Assembly: GCF_021151785.1 (NCBI RefSeq)
Contig: NZ_JAGKWP010000027.1
Location: 1-25,230, forward strand
Direction: 5' to 3'
DNA length: 25,230 bases
From: Flavobacterium sp.
Lineage (GTDB): Bacteria; Bacteroidota; Bacteroidia; Flavobacteriales; Flavobacteriaceae
In this document: in pieces, positions 1 through 7,596 of the stretch
Layout: the number at the start of each line of letters is the position of its first letter
Position numbering within the stretch: position 1 is the first letter of the stretch
Program-made: the position numbers and the translations under genes
The notes under the pieces: model-generated
Seen by the model: the letters and a program-made list of their open reading frames with translations, nothing else
Told to the model about the DNA's origin: nothing
Databases searched by the model: none

Positions 1-60
1 CAGTTAAATTGTTGCATGATGTTTGGGTAGTAATTTTTTATTTAAAATCATTTTTTTTTC

Positions 61-68
61 TATATTTG
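61..68 (+). promoter_or_regulatory. -7 element for the M43 protease gene
   Basis: TATATTTG matches the Bacteroidota -7 consensus TAnnTTTG and ends 30 bases before the chosen ATG at 99. No TTG (-33) is seen 17-23 bases upstream, so only half of the promoter is supported. Confidence 0.5.
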
Positions 69-98
69 TTTATTAATCACTTAAAAACTCATAAATTA

Positions 99-2162
99 AT
101 GAAAAAAATTACTCTATTAACCTTTTTATTAGTGTTTTCCTTGGTATTAGGTCAAAATAAAAAAGAAGGCAGAGTTGTTTTTGGTAAAACAATAGCTGCT
201 GACAAAATTTCTCCTTCTGGGCACATAAGATGTGCTACTGATGAATATAATGACTATTTGAGATTGAAAAATCCAAAAATGGAAACTTTAGAACAGTTTG
301 AAGCATGGATGGCTAATAGAATTCAGCAACAACAGTCTATGTCTCAGACAGGCGGTATTATTTATATTCCAGTTGTAGTTCATGTTATTCATAACGGAGA
401 TGCTTATGGAGTAAATGAAAATATTACTGATGAGCAAGTTCAATCACAAATAACTGTCATGACTCAGGATTACAGAAAAATGTTAGGCACGCCAGGATAC
501 AATACAAATGCGGTAGGTGCCGATGTACAGGTTGAGTTTGTTTTAGCAAAAGTGGATCCAAATGGAAATCCAACTAATGGAATTGATCGTGTGAACCTTT
601 GTCAAGCTTCTTGGTCAGACACTGATATTGATGGCATTGTTAAACCAACTACAATTTGGGATCCTACTCAATACATGAACATGTGGTCTGTTAATTTTTC
701 TGACTCTACACTACTTGGTTATGCACAATTTCCAGAGTCTTCTTTGGCAGGATTATCTACAACTGCTCAAAGTGCAAGTACCGATGGAGTAGTTGCTGGT
801 TATCGTTATTTTGGAAGTTCTAGTTTAGCAACTGGAGATTTTGCTGCCCCCTATGACAAGGGAAGAACTATGACTCATGAGGTTGGACATTTCTTGGGAT
901 TAAGACATATTTGGGGAGATAATGCTACTTGTCCTACTACAAATACATCAACTAATAAAGATTTTTGTGCAGATACACCCGCAGCAAGTGCAGCTAATTT
1001 TGGTTGTGTTACAGGAACGGATTCTTGTCCATCAAATCCTGGAGTTGATATGATACAAAATTATATGGATTATACAGATGATACATGTATGAACATATTT
1101 ACTAATGATCAGAAAACTAGAATTACTACGGTTTTAAATAATTCACCTAGAAGAGCAACTTTGAAGACATCAAATAAAGATGTTGCTATACCTTTATTTG
1201 CAAATGATGCAGAAGTAAAAATTGAAAATTTATGTTTAGGTGCTTCAATTGCAACATGTTCAAATCCTAATCCAGGTGTTCCTCTTAAGCAAGTTTCACT
1301 ATATAATAGAGGTACTGCAAATTTAACTTCAGCAACTTTGACTTACAATATAGATGGAGGCACAAATTATACTTATAATTGGACAGGTTCGTTGGCAACA
1401 AACAAGTATGCCTTGATTTCATTACCTAACACAGCTGCTGATGGAATGTTGACGGTTACAGTTACTGCTGCAAATGGAACCGATCAAAGAGCTTCGAATA
1501 ATACTTCTGTGATGTCATTTACAGGAGGTGGTACAGCTCCTACTGTTCCTTATTATAACTATACGACTTTCACTTTTACATTGATAGGTGATAGATATGG
1601 AACTGAAACAACATGGTCATTGAAAAATGCAGCTGGAACAACATTGTATTCTGGTGGTCCTTATACTAATTTGACTAGTAATGGTACACAAACATTAGTT
1701 AACAATCAAACTTGGACATTACCAACTAATGGATGTTATTATCTAACAGTAAATGATTCTTATGGAGACGGTATTAATGGAGGTTTTGGTTCGGGAAGTT
1801 ATACAGTTAAAACAAATTCTGGAGCTATTACTGTAGTGAATAATACCACTTTTACAAGTTCATCTGCTGTACATTATTTTACAAATAATGCATCGTTAGT
1901 TAATGAAAGTTTTAATATACTTGAGGATGTTGTTCTTTATCCAAATCCATCAAGAGAGTTTTTTACAATTAATATTCCTGCTGGACTTGAAAAAACAGGT
2001 AAAATGGAAATATTTAATAGCATTGGTCAAAAAGTTATGACCAAAGCTGTTGTATCTGATGCTGATTTGAATGTAAATGTATCGAATTTTGCTAACGGAG
2101 TTTATTTCTTAAATTTAAATATTGGTGGTGCATCAAAAACATTGAAATTTATCAAAGAATAG
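99..2162 (+). CDS. Secreted M43 (pappalysin-type) zinc metalloprotease with T9SS sorting domain
   Basis: A 687-residue exported protease. The start at ATG 99 opens a clear Sec signal peptide (MKKITLLTFLLVFSLVLGQ); extending upstream adds residues before it. The zinc site is H260-E-V-G-H264-F-L-G-L-R-H270, the metzincin HExxHxxGxxH pattern, with the Met-turn at M323 in NYMDY, as in family M43B. A CARDB-like beta domain follows (about 360-480), then another beta-rich domain (about 485-605) containing the motif DSYGDGINGG. The last 75 or so residues (from LYPNPSREFF to LKFIKE) are a type A T9SS C-terminal sorting domain. The protein should be exported across both membranes and either released or anchored at the surface. 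The substrate is unknown. It is a single-gene unit closed by a strong terminator at 2186-2216. Confidence 0.93.
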   Translation: MKKITLLTFLLVFSLVLGQNKKEGRVVFGKTIAADKISPSGHIRCATDEYNDYLRLKNPKMETLEQFEAWMANRIQQQQSMSQTGGIIYIPVVVHVIHNGDAYGVNENITDEQVQSQITVMTQDYRKMLGTPGYNTNAVGADVQVEFVLAKVDPNGNPTNGIDRVNLCQASWSDTDIDGIVKPTTIWDPTQYMNMWSVNFSDSTLLGYAQFPESSLAGLSTTAQSASTDGVVAGYRYFGSSSLATGDFAAPYDKGRTMTHEVGHFLGLRHIWGDNATCPTTNTSTNKDFCADTPAASAANFGCVTGTDSCPSNPGVDMIQNYMDYTDDTCMNIFTNDQKTRITTVLNNSPRRATLKTSNKDVAIPLFANDAEVKIENLCLGASIATCSNPNPGVPLKQVSLYNRGTANLTSATLTYNIDGGTNYTYNWTGSLATNKYALISLPNTAADGMLTVTVTAANGTDQRASNNTSVMSFTGGGTAPTVPYYNYTTFTFTLIGDRYGTETTWSLKNAAGTTLYSGGPYTNLTSNGTQTLVNNQTWTLPTNGCYYLTVNDSYGDGINGGFGSGSYTVKTNSGAITVVNNTTFTSSSAVHYFTNNASLVNESFNILEDVVLYPNPSREFFTINIPAGLEKTGKMEIFNSIGQKVMTKAVVSDADLNVNVSNFANGVYFLNLNIGGASKTLKFIKE

Positions 2163-2185
2163 ATTAGAAATTAATAATAAATTAA

Positions 2186-2216
2186 AAAAAGGATTGAACA
2201 TTGTTCAATCCTTTTT
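2186..2216 (+). terminator. Strong intrinsic terminator after the M43 protease gene
   Basis: A perfect 14-bp stem (AAAAAGGATTGAAC, 2186-2199, pairing with 2203-2216), a 3-base loop ATT and a terminal T run. It starts 24 bases after the protease stop codon. It also covers the -33 element of the ribF promoter. Confidence 0.9.
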
Positions 2217-2223
2217 ATTTTTG
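2194..2223 (+). promoter_or_regulatory. ribF promoter overlapping the upstream terminator
   Basis: TTG at 2194-2196, a 19-base spacer, then TATTTTTG at 2216-2223, matching the flavobacterial TTG-N17-23-TAnnTTTG pattern. The -33 lies in the left arm of the terminator hairpin and the -7 begins at its last base. The -7 ends 15 bases before the chosen TTG start of ribF, implying a very short leader. Confidence 0.65.
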
Positions 2224-2238
2224 CATAAAAATAAGATT

Positions 2239-3165
2239 TTGAAAGTTTATCATAATATTAAAGAAGTATCATTAACTAACAAAACGGTCGTTACACTTGG
2301 AACTTTTGATGGGGTTCACAAAGGACATCAAGCCATATTAAAAAGACTTGTTGCTATTTCTCAAAAAGAAAACTTGGAATCTTTAGTGCTAACTTTTTTC
2401 CCTCATCCAAGAAAAATAGTTTCAAATCAAGACGAAATTAAACTTTTGAATACTATACATGAGCGAACAGCATTATTAGAGAAAAATGAAATAGATCATT
2501 TTGTGATGCATCCTTTTGATGTTGAATTTGCTAATTTATCTCCTTTAGAATTTGTGGAACAGGTCCTGGTTAAACAATTTAATGTAAGTAAAATAATTAT
2601 AGGTCATGATCATAAGTTTGGTAAGAATAGAGCAGCGAATTTTCATGATTTAATTGATTTTGGTAAACAATTTGGATTTGAAGTTGAAGAGATTTCTGCT
2701 CAAGTAGTAGATGAAGTTTCTGTAAGTTCAACTAAAATTAGAAATGCTTTGTTTGAAGGAAATGTTGCCCTAGCAAATGAGTTTTTAGGATACCAATACA
2801 CAATTCAAGGAACGGTTGAAAAAGGGAATCAATTGGGAAGAACTATTAATTTTCCAACAGCTAATTTAGCGATTAATGAAGATTATAAATTGATACCCAA
2901 AATAGGTGTTTATGCTGTCGAAATATATTATGAAAATCAAAAATATTTCGGAATGATGAATATCGGTATGCGACCTACAATTAATGGGGTAAATAAAACT
3001 ATTGAAGTTCATGTTTTTGATTTTAATAAGAACATATATGGTGAAAAGTTGATCATAAAATTTGTTAAAAAAATTAGAGAAGAACAAAAATTTGAGTCCT
3101 TTCAACAGTTAAAAGAACAGCTAGAGCGTGACAAAAAAACAACGATAAATCTTTTTCGTGACTAG
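2239..3165 (+). CDS. ribF: Bifunctional riboflavin kinase / FAD synthetase
   Basis: Converts riboflavin to FMN and then FAD in the cytoplasm. The N-terminal nucleotidyltransferase half carries LGTFDGVHKGH (residues 20-30), FFPHPRK (about 53-59) and SSTKIR (163-168). The C-terminal flavokinase half carries GRTINFPTANL (from residue 200). I start it at TTG 2239, which gives MKVYHNI and 308 residues, the usual family size. There is no in-frame ATG near the N-terminus, and the upstream TTG at 2194 is part of the promoter and terminator. The stop is 11 bases before the next gene, so the two are probably co-transcribed. Confidence 0.95.
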   Translation: MKVYHNIKEVSLTNKTVVTLGTFDGVHKGHQAILKRLVAISQKENLESLVLTFFPHPRKIVSNQDEIKLLNTIHERTALLEKNEIDHFVMHPFDVEFANLSPLEFVEQVLVKQFNVSKIIIGHDHKFGKNRAANFHDLIDFGKQFGFEVEEISAQVVDEVSVSSTKIRNALFEGNVALANEFLGYQYTIQGTVEKGNQLGRTINFPTANLAINEDYKLIPKIGVYAVEIYYENQKYFGMMNIGMRPTINGVNKTIEVHVFDFNKNIYGEKLIIKFVKKIREEQKFESFQQLKEQLERDKKTTINLFRD

Positions 3166-3176
3166 ATAAAATTACT

Positions 3177-4475
3177 ATGCGAAAATGGCTAAATACTTCT
3201 GTTGATAATTCAGGACTTATACTTTTTAGAATTTTATTTGGAGTTTTAATCATGTTTGAGTCTTTCGGGGCTCTTTTGTTGGGGTGGGTTAATACCGTTT
3301 TTATTCAAACTAAATTTACTTTTCATTTTATCGGTTTTGATTTTTTAGAACTACTCCATGGAACAAAAATGTATTATTATTTTGTAGCTATGGGAGTTCT
3401 AGGGTTGTTAATTGCCTTGGGTTTCTTTTATAGATGGGTCATTATTGGCTTCACTATTCTTTGGACTTTAGTCTATTTTGCCCAAAAGGAATTTTATAAT
3501 AATCATTACTATTTTGTGGTTTTAATAGCCTTTATTATGTGTTTCTTACCTGCTAATAGAAGATGGAGTTTAGATGTACGTTTTTTTCCAAAAATAAGCG
3601 CTACACAAGTTCCAAGATGGATGCCTTTTTTATTGATATTTCAGGTTAGTATTTTGTATTTTTATGCTTCATTAGCAAAAATATATCCAGATTGGTTAAA
3701 CGGTACATTTGCTAGTATTTTACTAAGTGGTTACAATGCAAGTTCTTTTTGGCTTGAATTGATAAAACAAAAATGGTTTGGTCTTGCTTATTCGTATTTG
3801 GGGTTGTTTTATGATTTGTTTATTATTCCAGCTTTGCTTTGGAAGCGAACTAGAATCTGTGCTATTTTAGCTTCTTTATTTTTTCATTTGTCTAATGCAT
3901 TATTTTTAAAAATAGGAATCTTTCCTTTTTTTGCATTAAGCTTCATTGTTCTTTTTCTAGATTATCAAAACATGAATTACTCATTGTTTAAGACCAATGA
4001 AGTTCGAGAAATGACATTGACAAATAATTTTATAAATGTATATAAATGGATTTTTATTCCATTTTTCATGCTTCAACTTTTGTTACCAATAAGGCATTTT
4101 TTTATCAAAGGAAATGTCTTATTTACCGAAGAAGGACATCGATTGTCTTGGAGAATGATGTTAAGTGAAAGAAAAGGTAAGCTTAAAATAAAAGTGTTGA
4201 ATAAACAAACTAAAGAAAGTTTCTATCATAATATATTAGCAGATTTAAACGCTAAGCAAATCAATATTGTATCTCATTCACCAGATATGATTTGGCAATA
4301 TTGTCAAAAAATAAAAAAACAATATATATTTCCAACTGAAATTTATGTCGAAAGTTTTGTTTCTGTTAATCGGAGACCTTATTATCGATTAATTGATCAA
4401 AAAGTAAATATGGCAGAAGCAAAGTTTGATTACTTTTTTCACAATGAATGGATTTTAATGCAAGAGTTGAATTAG
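3177..4475 (+). CDS. HTTM-domain membrane protein, bacterial vitamin K-dependent gamma-carboxylase homologue
   Basis: A 432-residue multi-pass membrane protein with about eight hydrophobic helices up to residue 305 and a soluble C-terminal part. Compared from memory with human gamma-glutamyl carboxylase (GGCX), it retains NNHYYFVVL (H110; human NNHSYLYGLL), PANRRWSLD (human DANHYWSVD), YFYASLAKIYPDWLNG (K168, aligning with the catalytic Lys218 region), LSWRMML (human YSWDMMV) and VSVNRRPYYRLID near the C-terminus. The long C-terminal portion of the animal enzyme is absent. The family uses reduced vitamin K to carboxylate glutamates; this organism would supply menaquinone. Whether carboxylation actually occurs is unknown, and no substrate is recognisable nearby. 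It starts 11 bases after ribF and probably shares its promoter. Confidence 0.85.
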   Translation: MRKWLNTSVDNSGLILFRILFGVLIMFESFGALLLGWVNTVFIQTKFTFHFIGFDFLELLHGTKMYYYFVAMGVLGLLIALGFFYRWVIIGFTILWTLVYFAQKEFYNNHYYFVVLIAFIMCFLPANRRWSLDVRFFPKISATQVPRWMPFLLIFQVSILYFYASLAKIYPDWLNGTFASILLSGYNASSFWLELIKQKWFGLAYSYLGLFYDLFIIPALLWKRTRICAILASLFFHLSNALFLKIGIFPFFALSFIVLFLDYQNMNYSLFKTNEVREMTLTNNFINVYKWIFIPFFMLQLLLPIRHFFIKGNVLFTEEGHRLSWRMMLSERKGKLKIKVLNKQTKESFYHNILADLNAKQINIVSHSPDMIWQYCQKIKKQYIFPTEIYVESFVSVNRRPYYRLIDQKVNMAEAKFDYFFHNEWILMQELN

Positions 4476-4508
4476 TTGCATTTTTACCATTTTTTTTAAG
4501 TATTTTTG
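4476..4508 (+). promoter_or_regulatory. bioB promoter
   Basis: TTG at 4476-4478, a 22-base spacer and TATTTTTG at 4501-4508, a match to TTG-N17-23-TAnnTTTG. The -7 ends 21 bases before ATG 4530. The -33 immediately follows the stop codon of the preceding gene. Confidence 0.6.
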
Positions 4509-4529
4509 AAACCTCAAATAAACAAAACC

Positions 4530-5615
4530 ATGAGTATAACAAGACATAATTGGACCAAAGAAGAAATTATTGCTATCTACAATAAGCCATTAATGGATTT
4601 ATTATATGATGCAGCAACGATTCATAGACAATATCACGACCCCAATGTAGTTCAAGTTTCAACACTATTATCAATCAAAACAGGCGGATGCCCAGAAGAT
4701 TGTGGTTATTGCCCACAAGCTGCTAGATATAGCACAAACATTGAAGGTAATGATTTAATGAGCGTGCAACAAGTAAAAGCTCAAGCTTTACGAGCAAAAT
4801 CATCGGGCTCTTCTAGAGTTTGTATGGGTGCTGCTTGGAGAAATGTTAAAGATGGACCAGAGTTTGATCAAGTATTAGAAATGGTTCGTACAATCAATAA
4901 GTTAGACATGGAGGTTTGTTGTACATTAGGAATGCTTACAGAAAATCAAGCACAACGTTTAGCTGAGGCAGGACTTTATGCTTATAATCATAATTTAGAT
5001 TCTTCAGAAGATTATTATAAAGAAGTAATCTCTACAAGAGGTTTCGAAGATCGTTTACAAACTATTGAAAATGTTAGAAAAACTAATGTAACAGTTTGTA
5101 GTGGAGGAATTATTGGAATGGGTGAGAGTGTGGAAGATCGTGCAGGAATGTTAGTTGCTTTAGCAACATTGAATCCTCAACCAGAATCAGTGCCAATAAA
5201 TGCTTTAGTGGCGGTAGAAGGAACACCCTTAGAAGATCAAAAGCCAGTTGAAATTTGGGAAATGATAAGAATGGTTGCAACAACAAGAATTGTAATGCCA
5301 GAAACACAAGTACGCCTTTCAGCAGGTAGAACAGAAATGAGTAGAGAAGGGCAAGCTATGTGCTTTTTTGCAGGTGCTAACTCTATTTTTGCAGGAGATA
5401 AACTTTTGACTACTCCTAATCCAGATGTAAATGAAGACATGAAAATGTTTGAAATGCTTGGTTTACAGCCTCAAAAACCATTCATTAAATTGATGCAGCC
5501 TAAAACGGTTGAAGCAGAAGATTCTAAGTTTCAATCTTTAGGAGAAAAGCCAAAATGGTCAAGACCAGGACATGCTATTGAAAGAAATTTAGAAGCTTCT
5601 ATTAAAGGTAAATAA
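4530..5615 (+). CDS. bioB: Biotin synthase (radical SAM)
   Basis: Inserts sulfur into dethiobiotin, the last step of biotin synthesis, in the cytoplasm. The radical-SAM cluster motif is C54-PED-C58-GY-C61. Other family motifs are visible: RVCMGAAWR, EVCCTLGML, YNHNLDSS, VTVCSGGIIGMGE and QVRLSAGR, which supply the ligands of the second Fe-S cluster (three Cys and the Arg). The 361-residue length is typical, with a C-terminal tail beyond the barrel. I chose ATG 4530 because the alternative TTG at 4506 lies inside the -7 promoter element. No other biotin gene is in the window, so the rest of the pathway must be encoded elsewhere. A terminator follows at 5656-5682. Confidence 0.97.
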   Translation: MSITRHNWTKEEIIAIYNKPLMDLLYDAATIHRQYHDPNVVQVSTLLSIKTGGCPEDCGYCPQAARYSTNIEGNDLMSVQQVKAQALRAKSSGSSRVCMGAAWRNVKDGPEFDQVLEMVRTINKLDMEVCCTLGMLTENQAQRLAEAGLYAYNHNLDSSEDYYKEVISTRGFEDRLQTIENVRKTNVTVCSGGIIGMGESVEDRAGMLVALATLNPQPESVPINALVAVEGTPLEDQKPVEIWEMIRMVATTRIVMPETQVRLSAGRTEMSREGQAMCFFAGANSIFAGDKLLTTPNPDVNEDMKMFEMLGLQPQKPFIKLMQPKTVEAEDSKFQSLGEKPKWSRPGHAIERNLEASIKGK

Positions 5616-5648
5616 CACTTTTTTAAGATTTTTGTCTTAACAATTTTA

Positions 5649-5656
5649 TAAATTTG
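5649..5656 (+). promoter_or_regulatory. Possible -7 element for the cupin-like gene
   Basis: TAAATTTG matches TAnnTTTG and ends 26 bases before ATG 5683, the usual distance in this window. The nearest TTG (5632-5634) is only 14 bases upstream, so the -33 is not supported. Its last G is the first base of the terminator stem. Confidence 0.4.
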
Positions 5657-5682
5657 CTCTAACTTTTGTTAGAGCTTTTTTT
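5656..5682 (+). terminator. Intrinsic terminator after bioB
   Basis: Perfect 8-bp stem GCTCTAAC (5656-5663) and GTTAGAGC (5668-5675), a TTTT loop and a run of seven T. The run ends at the base before the start codon of the next gene (5683), so the hairpin is also in a position to form that gene's leader. Confidence 0.85.
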
Positions 5683-6561
5683 ATGGGAATATTTTTAGAA
5701 GAGATTGAGCGTGTAAAAACTATTAGCAAAGAAGATTTTTACAATAAATATGTTAAGAAACAAAAACCAGTTGTAATTGAGCAGTTGACCGTAGATTGGC
5801 CAGCCTATGAAAAATGGCGTCTAAATTATATTAAAGAAGTAGCGGGTGAAAAAATAGTACCACTTTATGATGATCGACCAGTGTCTCATGAAGATGGATT
5901 TAATGAAGCTCATGCTAAAATGAAAATGAGCGATTATATTGATTTACTTCAATCGAAACCTACAAATTATCGAATTTTTTTGTATAATCTAATGAAAGAA
6001 GTACCTTCATTAGCAAGAGATTTTAAATGGCCTGATATAGGTTTGCGTTTGGTAAAACAATTGCCTATGTTGTTTTTTGGGGGCGAGAATTCCAAAGTAT
6101 TTATGCATTTCGATATTGATTACTCCAATATTTTACATTTTCATTTTCATGGAGAAAAAAGATGTATGCTTTTTACACCAAATGCCACGCCATATATGTA
6201 CAAAGTTCCTTATTCACTAATAGCAAGAGAAGATATTGACTTTGATAATCCTGATTTTGAACAATGGCCTGCTTTAAAGCAAGTTAAGGGTTTGGTCTGC
6301 AATTTAAAACATGGTGAAATGTTATATATGCCCGAAGGATATTGGCATTATATGAAATATGTAACTCCAGGTTTTTCAATGAGTTTGAGAGCCTTTCCGA
6401 GAAAACCGTTAAATTTATTGAAAGCTATTTATAATGTTTTTTTTATGCGACATTACGACAATTTTATGCGAAAGAGAAAAGGTCAAGCGTGGATTGATTA
6501 TAAAAATGAGCAAGCTATTTTACGAACAAATAAAAAGTTAAATAAAGAAGTCTCGATTTAA
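5683..6561 (+). CDS. JmjC/cupin-8-like Fe(II)/2-oxoglutarate oxygenase family protein
   Basis: A 292-residue soluble protein with the fold signature of cupin-8/JmjC proteins (factor-inhibiting-HIF-like). The N-terminal part (KKQKPVVIEQLTVDWPA) is the typical lead-in. The likely iron ligands are H142 and D144 (in MHFDIDYSN) and H222 (in EGYWHYM), forming the 2-His-1-carboxylate triad. The family hydroxylates amino acid side chains in proteins, or small molecules; the target here is unknown. The C-terminus is basic and helical (about 240-292). It begins directly after the bioB terminator, so it is probably transcribed separately or by read-through. Its stop codon lies inside a hairpin shared with the convergent gene. 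Confidence 0.85.
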   Translation: MGIFLEEIERVKTISKEDFYNKYVKKQKPVVIEQLTVDWPAYEKWRLNYIKEVAGEKIVPLYDDRPVSHEDGFNEAHAKMKMSDYIDLLQSKPTNYRIFLYNLMKEVPSLARDFKWPDIGLRLVKQLPMLFFGGENSKVFMHFDIDYSNILHFHFHGEKRCMLFTPNATPYMYKVPYSLIAREDIDFDNPDFEQWPALKQVKGLVCNLKHGEMLYMPEGYWHYMKYVTPGFSMSLRAFPRKPLNLLKAIYNVFFMRHYDNFMRKRKGQAWIDYKNEQAILRTNKKLNKEVSI

Positions 6562-6575
6562 TGGAGACTTCTTTA
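6543..6575. terminator. Hairpin spanning both stop codons of convergent genes
   Basis: A perfect 12-bp inverted repeat, TAAAGAAGTCTC (6543-6554) with its complement at 6564-6575 and a 9-base loop. It contains the stop of the plus-strand cupin-like gene (6559-6561, in the loop) and the stop of the minus-strand glycosyltransferase (6573-6575). It is followed by a T-rich stretch on the minus strand but only weakly on the plus strand, so termination is probably better for the minus gene. Confidence 0.65.
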
Positions 6576-7586
6576 TGCTAACTGATAGTTTCCCATTGAG
6601 GTAATTGAAATGCTGTGTTTTTCAATTAAGTCTTTTAGAATATCTTCTAAATCTTTAGCTACTTCTAAATCAATTAAAATTTGACTTCTTGTCCATAAAT
6701 CTATGAGATTAGTGTCTAATTTTTCTAAAGTTAGAACGCCTAACTTTTTTAAAGCAACAGCATTGTATTCTTGTTCGAGTTGTTTTTTGATTGGAATGAC
6801 TAGCAATTTCTTGTTTAAATACAAAGTTTCGGCTGGAAGTTCAAAACCAGCATGGCATAAAACTCCTTCACAATGATTTAATTTAAATAAAAAGTCATCT
6901 TCATTAATGGGGTATAAACTACAGTTATTTACATAAAATTCTGTTGAAGTATATCTAGAAAAAATGTGCCAATTTACAGGTATTCTACTAAGTGTTTTTA
7001 TTATTTTCTCATCTGAAAAAGCAGGTAAGTAGACTACAAAATTTCCTTCGGATGATTGGGGTTTTAATCGTTTAATTTTTTCTCTTATAACTGGTGGAAA
7101 AAGATTTGGATGGTAACTTTTAAAGTGAAAACCATATTTTATTTTGCATGGCGCATAAAGTTTTAATATTAAATGTGAAAGTAAATCTGTTTTTTTAGGC
7201 TTAGGAGTATTTTCAAATAATAAAGACGCTTGATGAGATAGTGAAATACAATTGCCTCCTTTTAATTTTGAAGCCCATGCACTCACAGGTTCAAAATCAT
7301 TGATAATAAGATCATAAGAGTTAACATGTAGTTGAAAAACATTTTTAAAAAATTTCCAATAATTGTTTTGTAGTAGTGTTTTTAAGTAAGATACTTTCCC
7401 TTTTTTATTGTAAACCAATGAAATGCCATTAAAATTGTAGTTGATTTTGAATGGAATATCTAATTGGGATTGATTTCCACTAGTTAATAAATCTACAGTT
7501 CCTATTTTTTGAAGAATAGGAATGATTTCTTGTGCTCTAGCGATATGCCCGTTGCCTGTTTTTTGAAAAGCATATAATATTTTCAT
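6573..7586 (-). CDS. MJ1255-like (GT28/MurG-related) glycosyltransferase
   Basis: A 337-residue GT-B type glycosyltransferase. The N-terminal motif KTGNGHIARAQ (residues 9-19) matches the glycine-rich acceptor loop of MurG-like and MJ1255-like enzymes. The C-terminal donor site is recognisable in CHAGFELPAETLYLNKKLL with VIPIKKQLEQEYNA downstream, the equivalent of the GG-xx-(T/S)-xxE region of MurG. The donor sugar and acceptor are unknown. Such enzymes usually act at the inner membrane on a lipid acceptor. The gene starts 10 bases after the stop of the upstream metallophosphatase, so the two form an operon and may act on the same lipid pathway. No signal peptide or transmembrane helix is evident. 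Confidence 0.8.
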   Translation of the reverse strand: MKILYAFQKTGNGHIARAQEIIPILQKIGTVDLLTSGNQSQLDIPFKINYNFNGISLVYNKKGKVSYLKTLLQNNYWKFFKNVFQLHVNSYDLIINDFEPVSAWASKLKGGNCISLSHQASLLFENTPKPKKTDLLSHLILKLYAPCKIKYGFHFKSYHPNLFPPVIREKIKRLKPQSSEGNFVVYLPAFSDEKIIKTLSRIPVNWHIFSRYTSTEFYVNNCSLYPINEDDFLFKLNHCEGVLCHAGFELPAETLYLNKKLLVIPIKKQLEQEYNAVALKKLGVLTLEKLDTNLIDLWTRSQILIDLEVAKDLEDILKDLIEKHSISITSMGNYQLA

Positions 7587-7596
7587 CGGATATAAA

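Noticed and set aside
1..30. A possible tail of an upstream gene ending in TAG at 28-30
   Set aside because: Only nine codons are visible in that frame and they match nothing I recognise; no claim is possible.
2866..3105. Minus-strand reading frame of 79 codons inside ribF
   Set aside because: It lies wholly within a confident gene, is rich in AT-driven residues (F, I, Y, N) and has no family motif.
4446..4529. Terminator between the gamma-carboxylase-like gene and bioB
   Set aside because: There are T runs but no inverted repeat of useful length.
5110..5440. Two minus-strand reading frames inside bioB
   Set aside because: Antisense to a strongly conserved enzyme; the translations look like low-complexity shadows.
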